A stretch of DNA of 64,000 bases from Prevotella sp. E13-27 (GCF_023217965.1 NZ_JALPSC010000001.1:248001-312000), one strand, 5' to 3'; counted from the first letter of the stretch, positions 42,875 to 51,742 are shown. A program made the numbers and translations. The notes: generated by a model from the sequence alone, not told the origin.

Positions 42875-43798
42875 CTATTTTGATATTTTCAAACCGAGTT
42901 TGGCTGATGGTGTCCTGCCTTTATAAAAGTCCTGTGCCTCTTCATTCTGATATGCGGGCTCGTCTTGTTCCTGCATCCAGCCCACGCTTCGAAATGTCTT
43001 CTTGTTCCAAGTTCTGTTTTCCTTCTCATCCAAAGTCATGTTGAGAGAGGGCACAAGATTGCATGATTCTGAGACTTTTGCTGTGGTTATCCATTCCACT
43101 ACAACAAATACGCCAGTCTGGGGAAATGGTATAGGATGGGGAAGGCTGATGCCATCCTTGCCGAGTTTCTGACCGGAAGGGAGTATAATGCCACCATCAA
43201 TGAGGGACTCATCTTTTGGGGCACCGGTCTTGGCATCTGGCTGTCGAAGATCAAAGCGGAGAGTGGCATAGATAGGTATCTTGATTTCCGTGAAGACCAG
43301 CCAGTGGGTGGAGTGATCGAGGCTTGCCAAAATAGAGTGGATGTATGGTGTTTCTGTCCAAGTGCTGTCGTATGGAATGAACAAAGCCATCTCAAATCCA
43401 TTAGCTCCTTTGTGCTTGGTCTGCGTCTTCGCTTTCATCAATCCCACTTCTGTGGTCTTTGTTCGTTTGGGAGCCTTTGCGCTAATGGCGACTTCATCAA
43501 GATTGATACTTATCGGAACAAGAAAGATTGTTTGCGAGTCGGCTGTTATCTTAGAGATGCTCTTTGTCTCATAGCAGATATGAGACAACCGTATCTGTGC
43601 TGCTTCGTTTGGAATGGCAATCATCCCTTTTTCGTCCGTATAGCCACCAGTGTCATTCCCGAAATAGACACTCACAAACGGTATTGGCTCATTGGTGATG
43701 CTGTCCTTAACAATTACTGTTTGTGCCATTCCAAATGTCGTTGCAAACAGCATCGCCAGCAGGAGCAATAATCGTCTGTAGTGTATCTGTTGTTTCAT
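42875..43798 (-). CDS. Exported protein with carboxypeptidase-regulatory-like domain
   Basis: 307 residues from ATG at 43798 (MKQQIHYRRLLLLLAMLFATTFGMAQ, a signal peptide); the open frame extends upstream but not with a signal. The first 75 mature residues are a carboxypeptidase-regulatory-like fold (DSITNEPIPFVSVYFGNDTGGYTDEKGM), the usual start of outer-membrane receptors, but no plug or barrel follows. The rest (ANGFEMALFIPYDSTWTETPYIHSI; WLVFTEIKIPIYATLRFDL) is a family I do not recognise. A promoter at about 44063 gives it a leader of roughly 270 nt. Confidence 0.75.
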   Translation of the reverse strand: MKQQIHYRRLLLLLAMLFATTFGMAQTVIVKDSITNEPIPFVSVYFGNDTGGYTDEKGMIAIPNEAAQIRLSHICYETKSISKITADSQTIFLVPISINLDEVAISAKAPKRTKTTEVGLMKAKTQTKHKGANGFEMALFIPYDSTWTETPYIHSILASLDHSTHWLVFTEIKIPIYATLRFDLRQPDAKTGAPKDESLIDGGIILPSGQKLGKDGISLPHPIPFPQTGVFVVVEWITTAKVSESCNLVPSLNMTLDEKENRTWNKKTFRSVGWMQEQDEPAYQNEEAQDFYKGRTPSAKLGLKISK

Positions 43799-43895
43799 TT
43801 TACAATGCTTTTTGTCATTCCGAGCCACAAAGTTACAGAAAGTCCCACGAAAAAGCCCCCAACAAGACCGAAAAAGTGTCTGCCGAGGTGAAAGT

Positions 43896-43911
43896 CTGAA
43901 CAAATGTTCAG
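43896..43911. repeat. Perfect palindrome CTGAACA-AA-TGTTCAG
   Basis: An isolated 16-bp palindrome in the gap between 43799 and 44401; possible operator. The gap also holds a minus-strand TACTTTTGC promoter near 44056-44064 with an ACCGCA/TGCGGT hairpin right after it, then the att and arm repeats. Confidence 0.4.
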
Positions 43912-44102
43912 GGGTTTAGTAACATTTCGGGGGGTACGACAGAAAAATTCACATCATTCCGTCGGATTCCATCGGGGCTATCGGATATAAGGGCAGTGCC
44001 ATACGCCATGATTGGCAGAGTGCCACTCCACCGCACGCTTTTGGCGTTTGCGGTGCAAAAGTATAAAATATTGAGGAAAGAATAATAATTTTAACACTTA
44101 AA

Positions 44103-44144
44103 TTTTGGCGTGTTTTTGGCGTGATAGCTTATATTTGGCGTGAT
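44103..44144. repeat. Direct repeats of TTTTGGCGTG, right copy
   Basis: Three units: two tandem (44103-44125, identical over 23 bases with 37492-37514) and one at 44132-44144. Same orientation as the left copy. Confidence 0.8.
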
Positions 44145-44250
44145 TTGGGTTTACCACCTTTGATTTTTGAAAATCGCTATCTATCTCATTTTCAGAGAAA
44201 TGCAGTCATTCTCGTCAAAACTGATAAAATCGGGTATAAGCAGGAGTTAG

Positions 44251-44264
44251 CGCCTCATCCCGAC
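44251..44264. other. Candidate right attachment site (attR)
   Basis: CGCCTCATCCCGAC copies the tRNA-Pro 3' end, with no other tRNA sequence before it. Confidence 0.55.
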
Positions 44265-44389
44265 CAACAATCGAGTAGCTGCTTGGTATTCAAGCGGCTA
44301 TTTCTTTTTTTTACGCCACAAAATGTTAAAATATCAATTCTGTCCTATTTTTGTTTGCTATAGTTTGGTATAGAAAGGAATATTATGTT

Positions 44390-44398
44390 TACTTTTGC
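44390..44398 (+). promoter_or_regulatory. -7 promoter element touching the AraC start
   Basis: TACTTTTGC followed by only AAC before ATG (44402). Spacing is the same as at the GT4 gene. Confidence 0.55.
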
Positions 44399-44401
44399 AA
44401 C

Positions 44402-45271
44402 ATGATGCAGATACCCATAGAATCCATGAACCTTTTGCTGCTCAATGTGGGCCACGCTCGTCATAATGCAGACTGGAATTGGAAGAACGTCAGTTCGCCG
44501 TTCGTCCGTATATTCTACGTCACCAGTGGCGAAGCATTGCTGCACATGCCTGAGCAGACGTTCACCTTACGGCCCGGCTACATGTACTTCGTGCCTGCAT
44601 ATCAGGTACACAGCTATGAATGTCATGGACTGTTTGACCTTTACTATATGCACATGTACGAAGGCGTGCGCAACGAGATGAACGTCTTCGAAGTTTATGA
44701 GATGCCTACAGAAGTGAAGGTGGATGGACGCCAAGAGATGGACACGCTATTTGAATACCTCTGCAGCGAACGCCCTGACGCTCAACTGCCGCAGAGCGAC
44801 CCCACGAGCTACGACACAAACAGTCAGACATCTGACTATGCTCAGCGCTATCGCGGCATGGACCTATGGGAGAAGATGGAGCTGCGTGGTGCCATGCTAA
44901 TGATTCTGGCATGTTTCATGCGGCACGCCAAGCCACGTGTGTGGACTAGTGACGAACGAATGAAACGCGTATTGGAACATGTACACAATCACATAACGGA
45001 CAACATTGACGTAGAGGAGCTGGCTAACGTGGCTTGCGTCACGAAGCCCTACCTCATAAGGCTTTTCAAACGTGAGTTTGGCACCTCACCCATACAATAT
45101 ATTAATAAGAAAAAGGTGGAGCGCGCCGGACTGCTATTGTTCACCACCGATCTGCCTGTGAAAGAGGTTGCCTGGCAGCTGGGATTCAGCGATGACAGTT
45201 ACTTCATACGCCTGTTCCGCAAGCAGATGAACATAACACCACAGGAATACAGGGCAAGAGTGAAGAGTTGA
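44402..45271 (+). CDS. AraC-family regulator of the fucose locus
   Basis: 289 residues from ATG at 44402; the next in-frame ATGs are 44405 and 44426. The N-terminal cupin sensor is followed by two helix-turn-helix motifs (VEELANVACVTKPYLIRLFKRE and VKEVAWQLGFSDDSYFIRLFRKQ, ending TPQEYR). It lies directly before the mutarotase-to-fucosidase genes on the same strand, so it most likely senses fucose or an intermediate. The promoter position suggests a leaderless message, or a start at 44426 that would trim the first eight residues. Confidence 0.9.
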   Translation: MMQIPIESMNLLLLNVGHARHNADWNWKNVSSPFVRIFYVTSGEALLHMPEQTFTLRPGYMYFVPAYQVHSYECHGLFDLYYMHMYEGVRNEMNVFEVYEMPTEVKVDGRQEMDTLFEYLCSERPDAQLPQSDPTSYDTNSQTSDYAQRYRGMDLWEKMELRGAMLMILACFMRHAKPRVWTSDERMKRVLEHVHNHITDNIDVEELANVACVTKPYLIRLFKREFGTSPIQYINKKKVERAGLLLFTTDLPVKEVAWQLGFSDDSYFIRLFRKQMNITPQEYRARVKS

Positions 45272-45276
45272 GCGCT

Positions 45277-45302
45277 CGAGCTTGCTCGCTTTGCTTGCAA
45301 AG
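45277..45302. repeat. Two adjacent perfect palindromes
   Basis: CGAGC-TT-GCTCG (45277-45288) then CTTTGC-TT-GCAAAG (45289-45302). Both have a TT loop and lie between the AraC stop and the mutarotase start; possible operator, REP-like unit or attenuation structure. Confidence 0.6.
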
Positions 45303-45313
45303 AATTGAGAGTT

Positions 45314-45691
45314 ATGGAAGGATATATACAGACATTATCTGAAGGAAAGATTAAGCGCTACGTGCAGATGCTTGACATAAACGAGGATCCAGAGCTGATA
45401 GCGCAGTATAAGAAATGGCACTCAGAGGAATATTCATGGCCAGAGATACGCCAGGGAATAAGAGAAGTTGGAATTCTGGAGATGGAGCTCTACATCCGCG
45501 GTAACCACCTGGTGATGATTGTCGATGCGTCCGCCGACTTCGACTGGCAGACAGCCATGGACCGCTTGGCCACCCTACCCCGACAGGCTGAGTGGGAAGC
45601 CTTTGTTGCGAAGTTTCAAGGTTGCAGTGCTGAAGCACGCAGCGACGAGAAATGGCAGCCGATGGAAAGGATGTTCAGACTTTATAAGTGA
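45314..45691 (+). CDS. L-rhamnose/L-fucose mutarotase (RhaM-like)
   Basis: 125 residues from ATG at 45314 (the longer frame begins with TTG). The family pattern is present: MLDINEDPELIAQYKKWHSEEYSWPEI with the catalytic-type His, then GILEMELYIRGNHLVMIVDAS. RhaM-type enzymes interconvert the anomers of 6-deoxy-L-hexoses; in this locus, with FucP and a fucosidase, L-fucose is the likely substrate. First enzyme gene of the locus, 47 nt before the dehydrogenase. Confidence 0.85.
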   Translation: MEGYIQTLSEGKIKRYVQMLDINEDPELIAQYKKWHSEEYSWPEIRQGIREVGILEMELYIRGNHLVMIVDASADFDWQTAMDRLATLPRQAEWEAFVAKFQGCSAEARSDEKWQPMERMFRLYK

Positions 45692-45738
45692 AAAGTGAAG
45701 AGTGAAGAATCAAGAGTGAAGAATCAACAATTAAAAAC
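45692..45738. repeat. GTGAAGA-type short repeats
   Basis: Several copies of AGTGAAGA and GAATCAAG between the mutarotase and the dehydrogenase genes, akin to the heptamer repeats at 15494 and 58042. Confidence 0.6.
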
Positions 45739-46686
45739 ATGAGATATACAGAATTAGGAAAAACGGGCATGAAGCTGTCACATATCAGCTTCGGTGCGTC
45801 CTCACTGGGCAGCGTGTTCCGTGAGACCAATGAGAAAGAAAGCTTCGAGGCTGTTGAGACAGCCATCGAGGGAGGTATCAACTTCATTGACGTGAGTCCC
45901 TACTACGGCCACTACAAGGCCGAGACCGTATTAGGCAAGGCGTTGCGTAGCATCCCACGCGACAAGTATTACCTTAGTACCAAGGTGGGACGCTATGGCA
46001 AGGACGGTGTGAACACGTGGGACTACTCCGCCAAGCGCGTCACTGACAGCGTATATGAGAGCATGGAGCGTCTGGGCGTGGACTACATAGACCTGATCAA
46101 CGTACACGACATTGAGTTTCAGGCCTCACTGCCTGGCGGACTGCAGAAGGTAGCCGACGAGACGCTGCCTGCACTCACGGAGCTGAAGAGCAAAGGAATA
46201 GTAGGCCATGTGGGCATCACAGACCTACAGCTCGAGAACCTGAAGTGGGTCATAGAGCATGTGGAGAAAGGAACTGTGGAGAGCATACTGAACTTCTGCC
46301 ACTACACCCTTAACGATGACGCGCTGACCGACTATCTCGACTTCTTCGAGCAGCACAATATAGGTATCATCAATGCCTCACCACTCTCTATGGGACTGCT
46401 CTCACAGCGCGGTGTGCCCGACTGGCATCCGGCTCCAAAGGCTCTCGTTGATGTATGCCGCAAGGCTGCCGACTACTGCAATGAAAAGGGTATCGCCATT
46501 GAGCGCTTGGCAGTGCAGTACAGCGTGAGCGACCCTCGCATCACCACCACACTATTCTCTTCTGCAAACCCTGCCAATGTGCGTCGTAACATAGAGTGGG
46601 CCAATGAAGAGCCCGACTGGCAACTGGTAAAGGAAGTGAAAGACATCATAGGTAACCAACAACGTGTGACATGGGCCAACTCATAA
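45739..46686 (+). CDS. Aldo-keto reductase, L-fucose/L-galactose dehydrogenase type
   Basis: 315 residues, TIM barrel of the aldo-keto reductase superfamily. Asp (GGINFIDVSPYYG), Tyr (PYYGHYKAE), Lys (YYLSTKVGRYG) and His (IDLINVHDIEF) form the catalytic tetrad. The sequence closely follows plant L-galactose dehydrogenase (FGASSLGSVFRETNEKE; SPLSMGLLSQRGVPDWHPAP). L-galactose and L-fucose differ only at C6, so in this locus it probably oxidises L-fucose to L-fucono-lactone with NAD(P). The next gene is a lactonase, overlapping by 16 nt, which supports that. Confidence 0.9.
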   Translation: MRYTELGKTGMKLSHISFGASSLGSVFRETNEKESFEAVETAIEGGINFIDVSPYYGHYKAETVLGKALRSIPRDKYYLSTKVGRYGKDGVNTWDYSAKRVTDSVYESMERLGVDYIDLINVHDIEFQASLPGGLQKVADETLPALTELKSKGIVGHVGITDLQLENLKWVIEHVEKGTVESILNFCHYTLNDDALTDYLDFFEQHNIGIINASPLSMGLLSQRGVPDWHPAPKALVDVCRKAADYCNEKGIAIERLAVQYSVSDPRITTTLFSSANPANVRRNIEWANEEPDWQLVKEVKDIIGNQQRVTWANS

Positions 46687-47582
46687 TAGATGCACATTCG
46701 CATTTGTGGCTGGAGCAAGATACCACAATTGACGGAAAACGAATAAAGTCGCTAAGCAACGGCCGCAGCATCTTCTTCGACGAAGAGGTGCAGATGCTGC
46801 CGCCATTTATAATTGATGGTAAGAACACCGCCGAGGTGTTCCTCTCGAACATGGACTATGCCCAGGTAGGAGCAGCAGTAGTGGTGCAAGAGTTGATTGA
46901 CGGTTGTCAGAACGACTACCTCGCCACCGTTCAGAAACGCTATCCCGACCGTTTCTTCTGCATGGGAATGGCATGGAACGAACAGGAGGCACACGACGTG
47001 ATCAGTAGCGGACTGAAAGGCATTGCCTATCCCGGACACCGTATGAAGCAACCGCTCACCGACCTTATGCCAGTGTTCCATCTGATGGAGCGCGAGGGAC
47101 TGGTGCTGTCGATGTGTCTGGCCGACGACGAGCGTCAGATATGCCAGATGCGCGAAGTCATAGAAGAGTGTCCTGCGCTCAAAGTGGCTATAGGTCATTT
47201 GGGTATGCCCAACCCTCCCGCCATGCCAGCATGGGAGAATGAGCGCTGGCGTCAGCAGATACTTCTGGCACGTCACGAGAACGTTATGATTGAGTCGGGT
47301 GGCATCACATGGCTCTACAACTCAGAGTTCTACCCCTACCCTTCAGCGGTGCGTGCCATTCGCGAGGCTGCCGATATGATAGGATGGTATCATCTTATGT
47401 GGGGCAGCGACTATCCGCGCACCATCACTGCCATTACCTACCGCATGAGCTACGACTTCATAACGAAGAGCCATGAACTAACCGACGAGCAGAAGGCTGC
47501 TTTCCTTGGCGGCAATGCCCATCGCTTCTATGGCTTCGGAGAACTGCCCGAACTACCTTATTACAAGAACATGTCGGAATAA
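46671..47582 (+). CDS. Amidohydrolase, L-fuconolactonase-like
   Basis: 303 residues, amidohydrolase fold (COG3618). The metal motif HSHLW is at the N-terminus (IIDAHSHLWLEQ), AIGHLGMP carries another His, and WGSDYPRT has the Asp. Family members hydrolyse L-fucono-1,5-lactone and related aldonolactones. It overlaps the dehydrogenase gene by 16 nt, a strong sign of a coupled two-step oxidation. FucP follows after 52 nt. Confidence 0.87.
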   Translation: MGQLIIDAHSHLWLEQDTTIDGKRIKSLSNGRSIFFDEEVQMLPPFIIDGKNTAEVFLSNMDYAQVGAAVVVQELIDGCQNDYLATVQKRYPDRFFCMGMAWNEQEAHDVISSGLKGIAYPGHRMKQPLTDLMPVFHLMEREGLVLSMCLADDERQICQMREVIEECPALKVAIGHLGMPNPPAMPAWENERWRQQILLARHENVMIESGGITWLYNSEFYPYPSAVRAIREAADMIGWYHLMWGSDYPRTITAITYRMSYDFITKSHELTDEQKAAFLGGNAHRFYGFGELPELPYYKNMSE

Positions 47583-47634
47583 ATAGCCAACGACAAAACC
47601 TGAAATCAATAACAATTATCTTTAAAACAGTAAT

Positions 47635-48942
47635 ATGAACCGACCAAAGCTGATACCACGCAAGTATCTTGTAACCTTTATCATCATCACATCGCTGTTT
47701 GCCCTGTGGGGCTTTGCCAACGATATCACTAACCCCATGGTGGCAGCATTCCAGACGGTGATGGAACTTTCAGCCGCAAAGGCTTCTATGGTGCAGTTCG
47801 CCTTCTATGGCGGCTACGCAACGATGGCCATTCCAGCAGCTCTTTTCATACGCCGCTACAGCTATAAGGTGGCCATTCTTATCGGACTGGCCCTATATTC
47901 CATCGGCGCCTTTCTTTTTATCCCAGCTGCCGAGGTGCAGAGCTTCACATTCTTCTGTCTATCGCTCTACATACTCACCTTCGGACTGGCTTTCCTCGAG
48001 ACAACAGCCAACCCATACATACTTTCGCTGGGCGACAAGAGCAATGCCACCCAACGACTGAATCTGGCACAGGCCTTCAACCCTGTAGGATCTCTTTCGG
48101 GCATGGCAGTGGCATCATTTATCGTGCTGCCTAACCTCTGGAGTGACCGTCGCGACGAAGCCGGACAGATAATCTTCGGCACGCTGTCAGAGGCCGAGAA
48201 AGCCAACATTCGTCTGCACGATCTGGCCGTGATACGCGATCCCTATGTAGCATTGGGACTGGTAGTTTTGGTGATGTTTATCATTATCGCCCTGTGTATC
48301 AAGACGGAGAAAAAGAACGACGACACGCCTGCCAGCAGCTCAGCCAGAAAGACGCTTAGCCGTCTTTGGCACAACCAAGCCTACCGCTATGGCGTTATTT
48401 CACAGGTATTCTATGTGGCCGCTCAAATCATGGTGTGGACCTTCATCATCCAATATGCCGACCGCTTGGGCATCAACAAGGCCACAGCCCAGATCTACAA
48501 TATTGTGGCTATGTCGCTAAACCTAGTGGGACGCTTTGTCGGCACCTTTATCATGCGCTATGCCAACGTGCACCGTCTGCTTAGCATCTTTGGCGTATGT
48601 GCCTCGCTGTTCACCATTGGTGCCATTGCAATCGACGGCATATGGGGTCTCTACTCGCTGGTGCTCATCAGCCTGTTCATGTCGATCATGTTCCCCAGCA
48701 TCTATGGCATCGCCCTTGAAAAAGTCTCTACTGAAGACACCTCGTTGGGCGCAGCCTTCCTGGTGATGGCCATCGTGGGTGGAGCGCTGATGCCGCCACT
48801 GCAGGGCAAAATCATCGATCAGGGCATCATCATGGGACATCCGGCCGTGAACGTATCATTCGTGTTGCCACTCATCAGTTTCATTATTATCGCCATCTAT
48901 GGCTATTTAACTCTCAAAAAACGTTTATCATATCAAAAATAA
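47635..48942 (+). CDS. fucP: L-fucose:H+ symporter (FucP, MFS)
   Basis: 435 residues with 12 predicted membrane helices. The start PRKYLVTFIIITSLFALWGFANDITNPMV is the FucP signature, including the helix-1 Asn-Asp pair; YILTFGLAFLETTANPYIL and the late NxxAMSLNLVGRFVGT segment fit too. It imports L-fucose across the inner membrane. The ADH gene follows with a 1-nt gap. Confidence 0.93.
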   Translation: MNRPKLIPRKYLVTFIIITSLFALWGFANDITNPMVAAFQTVMELSAAKASMVQFAFYGGYATMAIPAALFIRRYSYKVAILIGLALYSIGAFLFIPAAEVQSFTFFCLSLYILTFGLAFLETTANPYILSLGDKSNATQRLNLAQAFNPVGSLSGMAVASFIVLPNLWSDRRDEAGQIIFGTLSEAEKANIRLHDLAVIRDPYVALGLVVLVMFIIIALCIKTEKKNDDTPASSSARKTLSRLWHNQAYRYGVISQVFYVAAQIMVWTFIIQYADRLGINKATAQIYNIVAMSLNLVGRFVGTFIMRYANVHRLLSIFGVCASLFTIGAIAIDGIWGLYSLVLISLFMSIMFPSIYGIALEKVSTEDTSLGAAFLVMAIVGGALMPPLQGKIIDQGIIMGHPAVNVSFVLPLISFIIIAIYGYLTLKKRLSYQK

Positions 48943-48943
48943 A

Positions 48944-49969
48944 ATGAAAGCAATTCAAATTTCACACAGCCAAGAGCTGAACATCATTGACATTGAAAAA
49001 CCACAGGCCCCTGCAAAGGGAGAGATACAGCTCCGTCTGAGCTACGTAGGTTTCTGCGGCAGCGACATCAACACTTTCATGGGTCGTAACTCAATGGCCC
49101 TCAACCCTGTCATTCCCGGTCATGAGGTGGGCGCAGTGATAGAGGCTGTAGGCGAAGGCGTGCCTGAAGGACTGAAGCCAGGCATGACCGTCACCTGCAA
49201 CCCATACACCAACTGCGGCAAGTGTGCATCTTGTCGCAACCAGCGCGTCAACGCCTGCCAGCACAACGAGACATTAGGTGTGCAGCGCAACGGTGCCATG
49301 CGCGAATATATCACCCTGCCTTGGGAGAAAGTTATACCCGCCGGACTGCTCGACACCAAGACCTGCGCCCTCGTAGAGCCTATGAGTGTAGGCTTCCACG
49401 CTGTGAGCCGTGCACAGGTGACCGACATCGACGTAGTACTGGTAATCGGTTGTGGCATGGTTGGCATGGGTGTCGTAGTGCGCTCAGCCATGCGTGGCGC
49501 CACTGTTGTGGCTGCCGACATAGATGACGAGAAGCTGGCACTGGCTCGCCAGATGGGAGCTTCCTATACCATCAACACCAAGACAGAGAATGTGCATCAG
49601 CGACTGTTAGAGATGACCAGCGGCTTCGGTCCCGATGTTGTCATCGAAGCAGTAGGCAGCACACCCACCTATCAGATGGCTGTCGATGAGGTGGCCTTCA
49701 CAGGACGTGTGGTCTGCATAGGCTATGCTAAGTCCGAGGTGTCGTTCCAGACAAAGTACTTCGTACAGAAGGAACTCGACATACGCGGCTCACGTAATGC
49801 ACAGCCCAGTGACTTCCGCGCTGTCATTCACTACCTGGAAAGAGGAACATGTCCCACAGACAAACTCATCACAAAGGTTATCCATCCCGAAGAGGCGCTC
49901 GACACCATGCGATGGTGGAGCGAGAATCCGGGAAAGGTTTTCCGCATACTTGTGGACTTTCAGAATTGA
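48944..49969 (+). CDS. Zinc-dependent alcohol dehydrogenase of the fucose locus
   Basis: 341 residues, medium-chain dehydrogenase. The catalytic zinc ligands are Cys in GFCGSD and His in PGHEVG, the structural-zinc cysteines are in CGKCASCRNQRVNAC, and VIGCGMVGMGVV is the NAD-binding loop. It resembles LgoD/L-galactonate and sorbitol-type dehydrogenases. In this locus it may oxidise L-fuconate (6-deoxy-L-galactonate) or a later keto-acid; which one cannot be read from sequence. One base after fucP. Confidence 0.85.
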   Translation: MKAIQISHSQELNIIDIEKPQAPAKGEIQLRLSYVGFCGSDINTFMGRNSMALNPVIPGHEVGAVIEAVGEGVPEGLKPGMTVTCNPYTNCGKCASCRNQRVNACQHNETLGVQRNGAMREYITLPWEKVIPAGLLDTKTCALVEPMSVGFHAVSRAQVTDIDVVLVIGCGMVGMGVVVRSAMRGATVVAADIDDEKLALARQMGASYTINTKTENVHQRLLEMTSGFGPDVVIEAVGSTPTYQMAVDEVAFTGRVVCIGYAKSEVSFQTKYFVQKELDIRGSRNAQPSDFRAVIHYLERGTCPTDKLITKVIHPEEALDTMRWWSENPGKVFRILVDFQN

Positions 49970-49987
49970 AAAATGTTTTTTACCATT

Positions 49988-51598
49988 ATGAAACTAATAT
50001 CTACAGTATTACTTTTAATTGCCTCCCTATCGGTTGAGGCACAGTCTTATCCCATCCCCGTGAGCGAAGAGCACGAGAAGATGATGACAGGACAGTTTGA
50101 ACCCACATGGCAGTCGCTCGAAACTCACCAGACACCGGAATGGTTCCGCAACGCCAAGTTCGGCATCTGGGCCCACTGGGGCGCTCAGTGCGTGGAGGGC
50201 TCAGGCGACTGGATGGCCCGCGAGATGTATATGGAAGGAAACTACAAATACAACTACCACCGCGAGCACTACGGTCATCCCTCTGAGTTTGGATATAAGG
50301 ACATATTACCGCTGTTCAAGGCAGAGAAATGGGATCCAGAGAAACTTGTGGAGCGCTACAAGAAGTGCGGCGCACAGTATTTCTTCGTTCTTGGCAATCA
50401 CCATGACAACTACGACCTCTGGGACTCACAGTACCAGGAGTGGAACTCCGTGAACATTGGTCCGAAACGCGACATTCTGAAGGAATGGGCAGCAGCTGCA
50501 AAGAAGGCTGGTCTTCCATTGGGCATCTCGTTCCATGCCGATCACGCCTGGACATGGTTTGAGCCATCACAGCGCTACGATCTCGAAGGCGAGAAGGCCG
50601 GCATTTGGTATGACGGCACCCTGACTAAAGAGGACGGCAAAGGCAAGTGGTGGGAAGGTTTTGACCCACAGAAGCTCTACCAGCAGCGCCACCCTATGAG
50701 CAAAGGCTCATGGAACAACGGCGCTATACACGGTCAGTGGGCATGGGGCAACGGTGCATGCCGCCCATCAGAGGAGTTCGTGACAAATTTCTATGACCGC
50801 ACCCTCGATGCCATCAATCGCTATCAGCCAGACCTTATTTACTTCGATGTGACCGTGTTGCCATTCTATCCCCTCAGCGACGCCGGTCTGAAGATTGCCG
50901 CCCACATGTATAATAAGAACCCTCGTGGCGTTGTCTTCGGCAAGATTCTCAGTGAAGAACAGAAGAAGGCTCTCACATGGGATGTGGAACGCGGAGCACC
51001 TAATGCAATAATTTCAGAACCTTGGCAGACCTGCAACTGCATCGGTGACTGGCACTACAACACCGGTACATATAAGCGCGGCTACAAGACAGCCAAGAAC
51101 ATGGTGAAGCAGCTCGTAGATATTGTATCGAAGAACGGCAATCTTCTGTTGAACATTCCTCTTCGTGCCGATGGTACTTACGACGAGAAGGCAGCCAGCT
51201 TCCTTGACGAGCTGGAGGCATGGATGACACAGAACGGCGAGAGCATCTTCGGCACACGTCCTTGGGTGAAGTTCGGCGAGGGTCCTGTGGCTGAAAAGGA
51301 CATCAAAATCAATGCACAGGGCTTCAACGAAGGTCAGTATAATGGTATGGACTATCGCGACATCCGCTTCAACCAGACGAAGAAGTACCTATATGTCACC
51401 GCTATGGGATGGCCTGAGGACGGCAAGCTCATCGTGAAGTCTCTTGCCAAGGGCAACCCCGACTTTAAGAAGAGCATCAAGAGCGCCTACCTGCTAGGCT
51501 ATGGCAAAGTGAAAGTAAGCCAGACCGCCGCTGGCCTGGAGGTACAGCTACCTCAACCTTGCAACGAGATAGCGCCCGTGCTCCGCATCGCGAAGTAA
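49988..51598 (+). CDS. Alpha-L-fucosidase (GH29)
   Basis: 536 residues from ATG at 49988 with signal peptide (MKLISTVLLLIASLSVEAQ). GH29 landmarks: EWFRNAKFGIWAHWG, YFFVLGNHHDNYDLWDSQ, GLPLGISFHADHAWTWF. The nucleophile Asp is probably D287 (PDLIYFDVTVLP). It removes L-fucose from host or plant glycans in the periplasm or at the surface. As the last gene of the fucose locus it supplies the substrate for FucP. A long perfect hairpin follows. Confidence 0.93.
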   Translation: MKLISTVLLLIASLSVEAQSYPIPVSEEHEKMMTGQFEPTWQSLETHQTPEWFRNAKFGIWAHWGAQCVEGSGDWMAREMYMEGNYKYNYHREHYGHPSEFGYKDILPLFKAEKWDPEKLVERYKKCGAQYFFVLGNHHDNYDLWDSQYQEWNSVNIGPKRDILKEWAAAAKKAGLPLGISFHADHAWTWFEPSQRYDLEGEKAGIWYDGTLTKEDGKGKWWEGFDPQKLYQQRHPMSKGSWNNGAIHGQWAWGNGACRPSEEFVTNFYDRTLDAINRYQPDLIYFDVTVLPFYPLSDAGLKIAAHMYNKNPRGVVFGKILSEEQKKALTWDVERGAPNAIISEPWQTCNCIGDWHYNTGTYKRGYKTAKNMVKQLVDIVSKNGNLLLNIPLRADGTYDEKAASFLDELEAWMTQNGESIFGTRPWVKFGEGPVAEKDIKINAQGFNEGQYNGMDYRDIRFNQTKKYLYVTAMGWPEDGKLIVKSLAKGNPDFKKSIKSAYLLGYGKVKVSQTAAGLEVQLPQPCNEIAPVLRIAK

Positions 51599-51634
51599 TC
51601 CTGTTGCTATCGGTATAAACAAGCGCATAATTAC

Positions 51635-51669
51635 GAATCCGCAGTGTCGCTTCCTAACACTGCGGATTC
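51635..51669 (+). terminator. Terminator of the fucose locus
   Basis: GAATCCGCAGTGT (51635-51647) pairs perfectly over 13 bases with ACACTGCGGATTC (51657-51669), followed by TGTTTAA; T-run is weak, so it may also act as a 3' barrier. Confidence 0.75.
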
Positions 51670-51733
51670 TGTTTAACGTATATTGAAAGAACTTTTTTTC
51701 ACAAAACAATTTGGAATTCTCAATAATTCTATT

Positions 51734-51742
51734 TACTTTTGC
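51734..51742 (+). promoter_or_regulatory. -7 promoter element of the orphan exported protein
   Basis: TACTTTTGC, 41 nt before the ATG at 51784. Confidence 0.6.

Noticed and set aside
37605..43798. Claim that every gene of this block is foreign
   Set aside because: DUF3098 and DUF2723 are core-type Bacteroidota genes; the element footprint may be partial or have captured core genes.
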